A DNA stretch of 64,000 nt from Trebouxia sp. TZW2008. Lineage: Eukaryota; Chlorophyta; Trebouxiophyceae; Trebouxiales; Trebouxiaceae. The position numbers and the translations under genes are program-made. The DNA lies in assembly GCA_002118135.1 (NCBI GenBank), contig BDIU01000256.1, forward strand, positions 250,773-314,772, read 5' to 3'. The notes beneath the pieces are model-generated. The model was given only the letters and a program-made list of their open reading frames with translations, was not told the DNA's origin and did no database searches. Shown here piece by piece: positions 21,160 to 32,069 of this stretch (positions are counted from its first letter, which is position 1; every line of letters starts with the position of its first letter).

Positions 21160-22638
21160 ATGCTAAGCGGTGCGACTTGCCGGCCCTGTACCTTGCCAGC
21201 ACTGTCGGCCGCTGCGGTATGTCCTGATTTCAGGAGGAACTGTGCGTTGTCATTCTTGAGACATGCTGACCTGCATCAGCGAATTCTTGTCACCCACGCT
21301 CCGACTTTCTCAGCCAGCGCTCGCCGATGCGGACTAAAGAGGTCGAGGGTCACTCCTCGAGCTGCCCCTCAGGACGCCAATGGAGCTGATACAAGTGGAG
21401 ACTTCAACCTTTCGGAATATGTCGAAGCCAAGGTGGAAAGAGGCAAGGAAGCCGTTCTTGCGCAATCATCACCCGTGCATAGCAGCTCGTCCCCGACCAG
21501 ACTTGTCTTGGCGCAGTACAATCAAACTCAGAAGAGCGCAGAGAGGCCAAGAGCCTGGTCTTGCTCAAGATCTTGGATGGCACGGGCCGAGTCCTACCTG
21601 TATTCGTAGGTGAGACCTCGGAGATCGAACCCACCAAAAACTGTTACTTGCCTGCTTGACAAAGGATGCTGCGCAGGCGAGCACGAAGGTTCGGTGTTGC
21701 AAATCGAGCTGCAAAGACAAAGCTTTGTAAGTCTCGAGGCAACGTTGGCTAACAACAGATCTCTGTGTCATCCGAAGGCAACACACCCTTGCTGAATTGC
21801 AGAACCGTCCTTTGACCCACGATTTGATGAAAAACTCTTGGGAGATGCTTGGGTACAGAGTAAGCATCCTAACAACCCACCAGCAGATAGCAGCTTGAAA
21901 CGTAGCTCAAGTCTAAAGTGTCTTGTAAGTGCAGGTCTCAAAAGTCAGGATCACATGCCTCCTCAATAACACATACTATTCAAGGATACATCTTGTCAAC
22001 AGCAGACGGGAGCCAGATGGCTCGTACAATGAGATGGACTTCGATGCAAGGCCTTCTGATGCAATCAACATAGCTGCCCGTTTCGCTGCACCAATCTTCA
22101 TCAACAAGCAGCTTGCTGACAGAATGGCAGCAGATGCAGACCAGTACAGGGTTGCCACCGCTCAGACGACACACGAAATCATTAGAAGCTGCAAAGAAGT
22201 GCTCATGCATTTCCCAGACCCCATTGTAGTAGACAAGCTTCATTTGCAGCTTGCTATCACTGAAGAAAGATACGATGATGCACGAGTGTAAGTTGCTCAG
22301 ACTCTGCATGCTGCTGTTGCTACATAAGGTATCAAGTTCCTGTTCATTTCTGACGCAAAGTCTCCATCTGTTGTGCAGGCTCAAAGACCGTATAGAGGAA
22401 GTGCTAAAGACTGACAGAACTATGCGGCTTATGGTGCAGCTTGAGGCTGCTCTGCATGATTCAAGAATTGAGGTAAGCTGTGGACCAGACGCACACAAAC
22501 CTTGTCTCCTCTGTGCTCACTGACGCATTGCGGCAATGTACCTTGCAGGAAGCTGCTCAATTGAGGGATGAGTTGGCCCTAGAATATGAGAAGCGGGCTG
22601 AAGCTGCAGGTCGAGAAAGGCAGCAACTTGACCTTTGA
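21160..22638 (+). CDS. Bifunctional nuclease (BFN/BBD) with C-terminal UVR motif, plastid-targeted
   Basis: Seven exons: 21160-21432, 21486-21609, 21677-21726, 21803-21859, 21935-22287, 22379-22472 and 22549-22638. They sum to 1041 nt, 346 residues. The first 70 residues are rich in Ala, Ser and Arg with few acids, consistent with a plastid transit peptide. The DUF151 domain follows: GRVLPVFVGEHEG, RPLTHDLMKNSWEMLG, MDFDARPSDAINIAARF. The C-terminal coiled segment (LEAALHDSRIEEAAQLRDEL) is a UVR motif as in plant BBD proteins. Plant members degrade DNA and RNA and act in defence and abscisic-acid responses. The 53-nt intron after 21432 is the weakest junction; its acceptor could be 21482 or 21485. 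TGTAA sites lie near 23007 and 23034. Confidence 0.9.
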
Positions 22639-23127
22639 TGCCTCAACAGTGTTGCTCTTTGCACTAGGCAAAGATCAGCACTGAGTGTACAGGCCATTGG
22701 CTGTGTATCATATGTCCTAACTTGATACAGTCTGTTGTCCAGTCAGTGTATAGCTGCATGTTAATCAGAACAGCAAACAGTAGCACCACAGGGCATGTAC
22801 CAATCTGCTTTGCTTTGCCAAGTTTGACTTGCGTTTTGGATCACTGCTCCCATGTTTCTTTTGTCAGCTGAGGTGACAGCAAGTCACAGGCAAGCAAAGT
22901 CTTTTGAGATGAACTTGGTCTTGATGTACCATTCTCTGTTGTAGTCACTGTACATCATTGTTCAGCAGGTATCACGATGTAGATGAATAGGAGTGAAGCC
23001 TGTCAGTCGATGTAATTTGCTGTAGACAATCGTGTGTAATTACTCTATGGTCACGATGTGTGAGATTTATGTATGAGTAATGGTGCATGGTGTTACAAGG
23101 CAAATCTACTTCCCTGGGCCTTGAGGC
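22639..23127. other. Convergent 3' UTR region
   Basis: This 490-bp stretch lies between the BFN stop and the stop of the minus-strand gene. Plus-strand TGTAA sites are near 23007 and 23034; a minus-strand TGTAA (ttaca) is near 23091. The two transcripts probably end within about 60 bp of each other. No gene is seen. Confidence 0.6.
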
Positions 23128-25614
23128 TTACAGGTACTTTTGTACATCGCGAGATTGTTGTGTTTTGAGCCTAGCTCTCTTTTCTCGCCAGTCATTGAAC
23201 TCTTCCGCGACATTGTTTTCAGCATCATAGTCAGCTTGTCGCTGGAAACGATTGGCAAGTCGTGATGATTGCCTGTGTCGCATGAACGTCCCTCCTGCAG
23301 CCTTCTGTGGCTGTGTGGTTTGCTGACTACTGGGGCTGCTTTGCTGACTTGACCTCATAATCACACTTGGCTTTTGCATGCCCTGCACGCCCAGTCATGC
23401 AGACATCAACTTACTATGTAGCCGTGAGCATTGGTGCACACACTGACTTCACAAATCTGCCTTGCTGGCATGCGCAATGACTGGGATAGGCTAAAGTGAA
23501 AGCCTTGCCAGGTACACAGACTAGCGCATACACAGCAAAGAAGCAGGTATGCAGGCCCGTGTGACCTCAAGGCAGCCCATAGCACTCAAATCTGTTGCAT
23601 TGACTTGAAAGTCAGTATGGAACTTGTGGCTGTACCTTGCTTTGACTGTCCACACCAGCATTCACAGTGGCTGCTCTGCTAGTGAACGAAGATGCAGCAG
23701 GTTGTGGTTGCAACGCTGCTCTCTTGGCAGCTTGCAGCTCAGACACCCTTTGACTTGATCTTTTGTCATGCAGCAGATGCCCAGCTGGGTCCTCTTCTGC
23801 TTCGCTGCTGGCCTCACTATCAGTGAAGAGGGAACTTGCTGGTGGCAAGCCACTGCAGGGCACACACAATTTTATGCTGCTTTGTTTGCCAACATGAAAG
23901 GGAAGCACTGAAGCACATAATCATCTGATCATCATCATCTGATCATCATCATCTGATCATCATCATTGTCAGCAGCAGCAGCAGCAACAGCAGTGTGCTT
24001 GCTAGTGATCCTACTAGGTGCATACAAAAGCAGTGAAATGCCCTTCAAACAGTGCTGTGCACAAAAGCAAATCTCTAGGTAGAACAAGGCTGTTGATTTG
24101 TTGAGTTTGCTGATGCACTCATGACGGTGTTGCTGGTAATGGCGTATGCTGCACTGGCTTACCTGTTTGAGTCATGTGGGTTGTAGTCAATCTCTCCACA
24201 GACAAGCTTTTGTAGCAATCTATCAATGTCACTGTCATGTATAGCGGTGACTAGCTGTACGCATTGGCTGTCAGCTGCAGAGATATCTGCGCTTTGCGCC
24301 TCCTGTTGGAATGCACGCTCCACCTCTTGCTCTGTCATTTTGTCAGCATCTGCAATGCAGCAAATGCGTGATGATTTCAGCATACACCTGGATGGGGCCA
24401 CCAGTGCAACGTTGTTTTGGCAGTGAGATAGGCTGAAAGATGGGAATATGGCGCAATTTTAGGAGCACATGTAGGGATCTTTGTGGTAAAGGTATATGGA
24501 TGCAACTGGCTGACGACACGTCAAGTACTTCCCAAGCCAAGAACCAAGTGCAATCACCTGCAGACAAGTGCACTATACATTGTGTCTGAGCACCATGTGG
24601 ATCATCTTATGCAAGCATGTGATGTGTGACTTGACAGCTAACAGTATGTGCGTGACTCACTCTTGTATTAGCAACCACAGCCACAAATGCTGGTGCAGAA
24701 GGCTTGTACCAACGCTTGCATGCATGCATGACACACTCACCTCCAGAGAAGTTGAGTGCAACATCTGTCTGCTGAGATGTCTCTGCTGCAGCGCTCCTTG
24801 ACGCAGCAAGCTGACCAGCTGCTCCTGTCAGCCAACCAGCCGCATTTGGTGCATTGTGTAAGCTGTCATGGTCCATGTCTTGCACTGCAACACTGGCTGA
24901 TGCAACAGGATTGTCAGATTGGGAGCTCTCACGCGCATTGGTGTGGCCTTGGCTTTGGGTGACCTGTTCTGCTTCTTGTGACAGCTGATTCCTGGCTGTC
25001 CCTGCAGCACAAGGCAAAGCGTGCCCGGTCAATGAGGCTGCATGCTATGCTCCATGCTATATTTGAGGCGCAGTTCGAAATGAAGCAGAGATACAGGACA
25101 GCTGTCAACATCAAAGCCCACCTGGAAGCTCAGGTTGCCAGCTATAATGCAGCTTTGCTGGCAATTGGGATGAGGCAGCTTTTGCAGGTTTTTGCATGGC
25201 CTGCACTGGACACACACGTGTCCTCGGCATAGCATATGGCATGCACCAAGCTGCTTCAAGGCATGATGTGCTTCTGCCAACTCACAGATGCGTCCTCATC
25301 TGCATGATGAATGCTGGAGAAGAGGATTTCCTCATCTTCACTGGCACTGTCTGAGCCTGCTATGGACGGAACATTCTGCAGACAAAAGGATTCCATCTGT
25401 GCAAGGTCATACATGGAAATGCAAACAGGTGGCTGCACACACCTGCGCAGTTTCTAGATAGAAAGCTGATGTGAGATCAGATGGCACAGCCTGCAAAAAG
25501 AAGAGTTGTCAAGCAGAGGTTACAGCAAGTTCGAAGATAGAGATACAAAAAAGCATTCAACTCAACCTCGTCGGCTGCATCAAATCTGTCATCGTTAGCA
25601 GTTGACCACTGCAT
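23128..25614 (-). CDS. Uncharacterised disordered acidic protein
   Basis: Eight exons in transcript order: 25614-25567, 25490-25443, 25375-25286, 25200-25122, 25001-24741, 24349-24163, 23852-23636 and 23382-23128. They sum to 1185 nt, 394 residues, with all phases consistent. I do not recognise the family. The protein is mostly disordered: acidic clusters (SDSASEDEEILF; SEASSEAEEDPAGH), Ser/Gln-rich linkers, one predicted helical block (MTEQEVERAFQQEAQSAD through IDRLLQKLVCGEIDY) and a basic C-terminus (NDWREKRARLKTQQSRD). A nuclear role is likely from composition alone. Its ATG is 302 bp from the divergent OCP3-like gene. Introns are short and lack exon-edge arrays. Confidence 0.7.
23922..23990. 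repeat. Microsatellites (atcatcatctgatc)n and (cag)n
   Basis: A 15-bp unit, tgatcatcatcatc, is repeated about three times from 23925 and followed by a (cag)n run near 23970-23988. It is intronic in the minus-strand gene. Confidence 0.85.
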
Positions 25615-25916
25615 AAGCGGCAGTCAGCTCTGGGCAGCAGCTTGACAACCTAGCTTGGTGATCAGTCGAGGCGACTTTGCGTATGTCAGAACAGAGCTCG
25701 CCCGGACCAGGCAGGGAAGCTTTTGCTGCAGAGATCCGCCACCAACTGCGTTTCAGGTTGCATACCAGAGCCTGCAGCACGCCTGGGCCTTTCAGGCAAT
25801 AGATCACTTCTGCCGCTCTGTTCGACGTGCAGAAGAAGGAAAGGTAGGTTACCGGTTGTGGCTTCGGAGCCAGCTCTCTTGGCCAGCGCTGCAAAGCAGC
25901 AACCGACTTTCGCTTG
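25615..25916. promoter_or_regulatory. Divergent promoter
   Basis: This 302-bp gap between two opposite start codons (minus-strand gene at 25614, OCP3-like gene at 25917) must contain both promoters. No core motif is obvious. Confidence 0.5.
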
Positions 25917-28467
25917 ATGTTGGCGATCGCCTCGTCCTCGTTGACCTTCGTTGCTGCTGTTGCAATACGGCCTGCGCTCGTCGGCGTCTGCCCGCTGCAT
26001 CGTGGTTGGAAGCCCCGCTTGACGCAGTGTTTCACTATGCAGCCTTTGGGGCTTTGTGCGACAGCTGACAAAACAATTCTACGTTTTGCGCACCATGGCT
26101 GTGTCCAACGGCACGAGCAAGCACGGCAATGCAGCACATCCGCTCGTCGCAGAGACACATCAAGGTGGAGCAGGGACCTTAGCGACGTCCTTCTTGAGCC
26201 TGAGGTCAGTGTTCTTTCTAAACTATCAAGAAACAATTCGCCCGCTTTGCAAACTGTGCATGGACATGCAACTCAGCTGCGGCATTGCCCTTGAGACAAT
26301 ATGTTGTACAGGCTCAGGTAACACCCTTCAGGAACCCCCTTGCACATACGCGACGTGAAGCTTTGGAAGAGTGGCAACTTCAGAAAATACAGGCTGCTTC
26401 TGAGATTAACAAGCATAAAGTCAAGGTAGTGAAGCTCTTGGCCTGCAACTGCATTTGCTACAAGCACTGCAAGCCACAGGCTTGACTGAGTTTTCGCTGT
26501 CTAGGTTGAGGATCTGGTTGAAGAGCTCAACTTGCCCCGTGGTGTTGTCTTGAAGCACATCAAAACATTCAGGTTGGCTGGCACAGCTGCAATTTGTCTG
26601 CTCCCCTGCCTGCTGGCTCACTGCTGCATCTCTAAGTACTCACCCAGCATGCTCAATTGATCTGCTTTTGCACCAATGCAATTTGCTGCCACAAAGTGAA
26701 AAGTCTGCTACCCTCTCCTGCATGCTGTCTTTCACAGGGCATAGAGTCTTAGAAAGGAGCAAGCCATTTGTAACTTTCAAAAACTGTGTCAGAAATCATG
26801 TTATTGCTTGTCGCTGCTTTTGCTTGTTGTGAAACATGTAATTTCAAGCCGTATGCCTGCAGGACTGACAAGCTTGAGAAGTTGAACAGAAAAGAGAGTC
26901 AGGGCACAACCAGTTTCGACCCAGATGACGACATTCTGCAGCCCAGCTATTCAGGCACACAGGTGCAGCAGCCACAAGCCAGGCAGAAGCCATCAGCTTC
27001 TCAAATGTCAGCTTTGAAGACGCAGGCCACACAGCCCAGCACCAAGGTTACAGACCGTAGTCAGACACTGCATGCATCCCCTACAGCATCTCTGCAAGCT
27101 GCTGCTGGTTCAGTGCCAGTGCAAACTGATGACGCTCAGCAGCTGCAGGGACATCCTCTATCACAGGCAGCTGCTGAGCAGCAAGATGCCAAAGACGCGC
27201 CACAGCCGACAGACGCAGCACAGGATTTTGAAAGTCAGCCTCAGTATGAAGCTCCCACCAACATGATCTTCAAGAACAAGCAAATCAGAAGGATTGGGCG
27301 CTCGCCCATTCCCCAAACCCCCTTAATGAGGTCTGAGTCTGCGTCACAGTCATCGACCATTGATGCAGCTGCTGAAAGATTGCCAGAACAGTCCTCAACA
27401 CCGCAGCAGACAATGCCACAGCATGCGGCTGAGTTTGCTTCTTCAAAGCCACAGTCATTAGTTCTGCAGTCAACTACTTCGTCTATGCCACAGGCAGCGC
27501 CTCAAGTGCAAGCAGCTGGCACAAAGCCACAATTCACAGCTCAACAGCAGATGGCTTCTGCACTGCCTCAGGCAGAACCTAGGCAGACAGCTGCTCAGTC
27601 GACACTACAGGCCACAGCTGAAGTGTCAGCTGCTCAAGCAATGCCCCAGTCACCAATGCAGCAGCAACCTGCTGCTGAGATCCCTCGCTCATCAGCTGAC
27701 TTGCCAGCCTCCACTGCATTGCCAAGGAGCAAAGCTCAAAAGCCAGCTGCTTTAGCGGCGCTAGTGTCAAAGCAGGCAGCTGTTGATCAAAAGCTGCACT
27801 CAACAGCCAATCAGCAAGCTAATTCACCACAGTTGCGGCCACCTCAGAAGCGTTCAGATGCTGACTTTGCTCCACAGTCGCCAGCTAAGCAGCAAAGGGC
27901 AGCTTCAAAACCGCGTGGCAAGAAAGTGAAGCCAGTATCATTTGCAGGTCTGCTGTTGTCACATCATCCAGAAATGCAAGGCAACATTCATTTTACCGTT
28001 GCAGGCAGATAAAGAAATGCACCTTACATGACTTACACAAATTGTCAATGATAGTGACAATGAGAACATGTCGAGTAGCAGAGAACACTGATGCATGCTT
28101 GGTCTCCATAGACTCAAGTGCAATCATGTTGACTAGGGCTGGATGCAATCATTTGTTTGCAACAGTCTGCAATCAGATGAACACATGCTCCCTTCAACAC
28201 TCCATACAATCACATGGTGCATGCGTGATGCTGTTCAAGACTCTAGGCATTGATGTTCTGACAATTGCAGAGCGTCAAAGGCAAGGCACTGACTTTGACA
28301 AGAAACGCCTTGGGAAAGCTGTGGAGGCAACTCTTGAGAAGATGTATCAACAGTCCAAATTCCCATCTGATGAAAACATCAACAGCTTTCTACAGCTGCA
28401 TAGAGGGCTTCCGAGGTACCGGGTGGTAGACTGGTTTGGCGAGCGCAGACGCATGAGCAGGCAATGA
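25917..28467 (+). CDS. OCP3-like homeodomain-like protein with plastid-type leader
   Basis: Five exons: 25917-26204, 26312-26425, 26505-26572, 26863-27947 and 28271-28467. They sum to 1752 nt, 583 residues, and all phases agree. The ATG at 25917 gives a basic, Ala/Ser/Thr-rich leader. A helical helix-turn-helix-like block follows (EALEEWQLQKIQAASEIN, VEDLVEELNLPRGVVLKHI). Then comes a long Gln/Ala/Ser/Pro-rich disordered region (about 320 residues) with KQIRRIGRSPIPQTP. The C-terminus resembles a degenerate homeodomain (LEKMYQQSKFPSDENI, LPRYRVVDWFGERRRM). This order and the xLPRxxVxxWF ending recall plant OCP3, a regulator of defence and plastid gene functions. The gene model is strong; the family call is moderate. 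Confidence 0.6.
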
Positions 28468-29577
28468 TGCAGCTATCATTCCATGTTTTATTTGCTTTTA
28501 TTGCATCCAGCAATGGCTATAGCAGATGTCAAGTGTACACACCTAATGGTGCTTGCTGCTGGCAGCTTTAAGAGTTTGTTCACATGTCACTCTGTCTCAG
28601 CCAGAATACCCTTTGCAGTCAGCAATTTTTGATCTTCGTGTTGCTGCCCATGTGGCAGGATGTTGTGTGCTGGCAACGGGCATCAGCAAGAAATGCATTC
28701 CTTAGACAAAACACATGTCCCTTGATTAGTGCCATGATGCTGGCGTGATATTGACAAACGTGCTGGATACTTACAGTGCTGCATCGCTTGTCTGACACAG
28801 TGCATGTTTGTTTGTGGCTTGTGACAGAAATCATGATTACTTGCATGCATCAGCCAGTGACCTGATGTAAAGTGAGTCTGTCTAAGACAGATGTCCGTTT
28901 AAAAGGCCGACTTAGTTTGTCTCAGATCATAGCTCGGTCAATCTTGCATTTGCATGCAATTGAGTCTTGAGGATTGATGGCCACACAAAGTTCCTTGTTG
29001 GTGAAAATTAGCCGAAGCTGGAGATGACACAGCGCAGGTTTCAAGCGTGCTTGCGTGTGCACAGGTCCTGTCAGTGAATGAGTCTTTTCCATGTGAGGCA
29101 TGAGCGTGCAGCCCTGATCTGACTTCAAGGGAATCACGAAGAAACACAGTTGTACAAGATCAGGCGTTGATTTGAGGCCTGCAATGCCCAGCTGTCAAGT
29201 CATTTTTGCCTTGGTCAAGCTCGTTGGCGCCAAAGTCAAGCAGCAACTGCCGCCTTGCCAATTTAAATGGCAAAGAATGCAAGGTGGGCGCCCGAGGCGC
29301 AGGAAGCCGACATGTCTGCTGCAACGTGGCAGATTCAGCATGTGAAACGGCATAGCCTACACAATTCGGATCGAGCAGCTTTCAGACACAAATCCGACCC
29401 ACATGTCAGCCTTGCACAATCCACTTCAGAATCCTCCCCGCCACATGACGGCGGCTATTTGCGGCTCCGTCCAATGAGAGGACCGTATAGCCATGGTGAC
29501 TGGGCCAATTCTCACGTAACACCGCGTCATGCGTAAGGATTACTGCGTGCCTCCACATCTTGAGGATCGAGGTGAGC
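28468..29577. other. Intergenic spacer
   Basis: This 1.1-kb stretch lies between two plus-strand genes. It contains a TGTAA near 28865 and several short open frames with no coding character. It presumably holds the MYB promoter. Confidence 0.5.
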
Positions 29578-30652
29578 ATGGAGGGAGAGAAGGCCTCAAG
29601 TTTGGAGCGGAAAGGGACCTCGGTCACAACCGCGCGTGTCTTGGCAAGCATGGCGTGCGACTTCGAGCTGCCTCCTCGTATCAAGCTTGATCATGGTGCT
29701 GTGACGAATTCTGCAGAGACGTCTGGCGATTCACGGGCATCTCTTGGCAGCACTACAGGCAAAAAAGGTCCGACTGCTGTTTGATTTTGGTTTTGTACGA
29801 AGCACGCCACAGGTGTGTTGTAGAGAAAAAGCTCAACGCATCGTGTACTGCAGGTCAGCCATGGACGGAGTCAGAACACCTTGGCTTTCTCGCCGGCCTC
29901 AAGAAGCTGGGCAAAGGCAACTGGCGTGGCATTTCTCGGCTGTTTGTCCCCAGCAGAACACCCACTCAAGTCGCAAGCCATGCACAGAAGCACTTCCTTC
30001 GGCTCAGCGGCGTCACCAAGCGCAGGTCCAGGTTCAGCACTCTCGACCAGGCGGTGAGTGAGGCTCGTGTCGAACACAACATCGCCTCACTTGCCACCTC
30101 GTGTGTAACCCCTAGCGATATGGCTCAGGCTGGCGCGCAGTCCATCCTTGAAGCAGCCGCACACACAGCACAGACAGGACGGTCGGAATGGTGCTCAGCA
30201 TACCCAGCAGCTGTACCTTCAAACAACGGCTTTCAGGCAGAACAGTTCCAGCAGTCACTGCCCCTGCCTTCAGGTCAGCGCAGTTCATTCTGACTCATAT
30301 GCTGTGCTGCTGCTTGTTGATCATTCCAAGCTGTGCCCCCAAGCAAAGCTGAAGTTTTGTTTGTTTGCTTTCAGAGAACACCGTGTGGCGGGCAGTGCCA
30401 GCCTATGGCGCTGGACGTGGTGCTATCACTGCAGTCCCTCAGGAGCAGCAGTCTGAGCCAATTCAGTTCACGAAAATTTGCCGGCCCACAGCGTATCGAG
30501 CCTCAGTGCGAAATGGGGAGGTGCAAAAACTGGTAAGGTTGCTAGCAGCCGTCTCCTCCAGCAGCTGTCCCTCTAGTGGGTGTGCGCAGTTGCAGCAGTC
30601 ATCACACTCAGCATTCAGCGTTCCAAAGTCCCACCGTACTGTGAAGGCATAA
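29578..30652 (+). CDS. Single-repeat MYB transcription factor, SHAQKHF type
   Basis: Three exons: 29578-29767, 29854-30273 and 30375-30652, a 295-residue protein with agreeing phases. Residues 62-115 form one MYB repeat ([46 protein letters not shown]). SHAQKYF is the hallmark of plant circadian and stress 1R-MYBs; here the Tyr is His. The repeat recognises DNA such as the I-box or evening-element class (family knowledge). The region beyond is disordered. A GTGAGT within exon 2 (30053) could act as an alternative donor, and a GTAAGG at 30533 could extend the transcript to an unseen last exon instead of stopping at 30652. Confidence 0.85.
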
Positions 30653-32069
30653 ACACAAACAGGTAGCTTCCATCAGCAGACAAAATGTATCCATTTCTTA
30701 TGGATTGGTCCATGTCATCACGCCAAACATTGTATAGCATTTGCTGAAGTCAGGGAAATGAATTGTCAGGACGATGCAATTTTAGAATTGTCAGCGTAGA
30801 TTGTGATTGGAGTGATGTAGTTTGATAGGTACATTTAGGGTGTACATCAGGACGATAGAATTGTGTGTTGATGACGATTTGATTAGGTCTTGCATAACAC
30901 CCCAGCTTGCTATTGTTTTTTATCACTTTCCTGTATTTGTATGAAGCATTGGACCTGTTGTGATGTGTATGTTTCACAACAGCCAAACTTGTAGTTCCCC
31001 AACATGGTGTCATCATTTAGTAGATAGCTGCTCTTCATTCTAGCAGTCAGATCTCCTCAGTCAATAAAGTTCCAATGTGACAGCGTACTGATGGTGGCCA
31101 TACAACCTTGCTACTGACTTGTCACTTTGCTGCCATAAGTAGATCTGGTCTATCTTGCACTTTGCAAGCTGCAGCCAGTGCTCACATTGCTCTTGGCTGA
31201 TCTGGCTCAAATTCTCGGCCGCCATCCCGTCATGCTTTTCCCTAAGCTGCTTTTCTGGATGATCCTTGTTTTACCTTGCATTATTGGATGTGGTGGTGTG
31301 AAGTCAGTTGTTGGTCTCAACTGTGCTTTGTAAATATGGTGAATGTGGTGAAAAGTCAGTGTGCGTCTTGCGTACTTGGTATCTCTGCATCAGCTGTATT
31401 GCTGGTGCATGCACACATGCTTCCTGCCAAGCTGTCACCTATTAGCAGAAGCAAATTCTGCTAATGCATGCCCTCTTCTTCAAATTATATTGTCTTCTTC
31501 AAATTATATTGTCAGATGAAGTATGGGTGGGAAAGATCTCATGTACTCATCAACAGCAGACCCCAATGCATATGCAGCGAGCATATTAGAGACTAACAAG
31601 ACTGCAAGAACATTGTGACAACACATTCAAGGTTGCAGCATAAACAGAATTTTTGGTCCATCTGTCAGCTCTCCAGTTGCATGCTGAACAACAGCGCCTT
31701 ATTCCCTTACAGACTTGCAGCCCACACAAAATGCTGCTGAAGACAAGCAGTGGCTTGCATTAAATCTTTTGACATACCGAGGGACAAGCTTATGCTGTCA
31801 TTTGTGAGCACTGGTGACAAAGCTTGCGCAAACAGTCTTTGAAACTGCCTTAATATAACTTACTCCCCTTCCCCAGCGCAACTGTAACGAACCACGCCTT
31901 GGTATGAGATGCTGACATGCTGCTCCAGATCAACTCTGCTGTTGGGCATGAAGCAACAGGTTCCCAGCTGGAGCTGCAGAAACGACAAGTCTACGCCGTT
32001 ATGCGTCATAGCGGGAGCCTCTGTCTAAAGAGGCAGCCCGTGATGCTGGAGCTGCATGTTGTGTTGGAT
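30653..32069. other. Convergent intergenic region
   Basis: This 1.4-kb stretch lies between the MYB stop and the stop of RRP45. It contains a plus-strand TGTAA near 31330 and a perfect 19-bp tandem duplication, cttcttcaaattatattgt, near 31470-31510. No credible gene is seen. Confidence 0.5.

Noticed and set aside
24978..25232. Plausible-looking plus-strand helical frame
   Set aside because: It is antisense to exons 4 and 5 of the minus-strand gene, whose splice phases fit exactly. It lacks start and splice support of its own.
25595..26236. 213-codon minus-strand frame
   Set aside because: It runs antisense over the divergent promoter and the first exon of the OCP3-like gene, has no family character, and conflicts with phase-consistent models on both sides.
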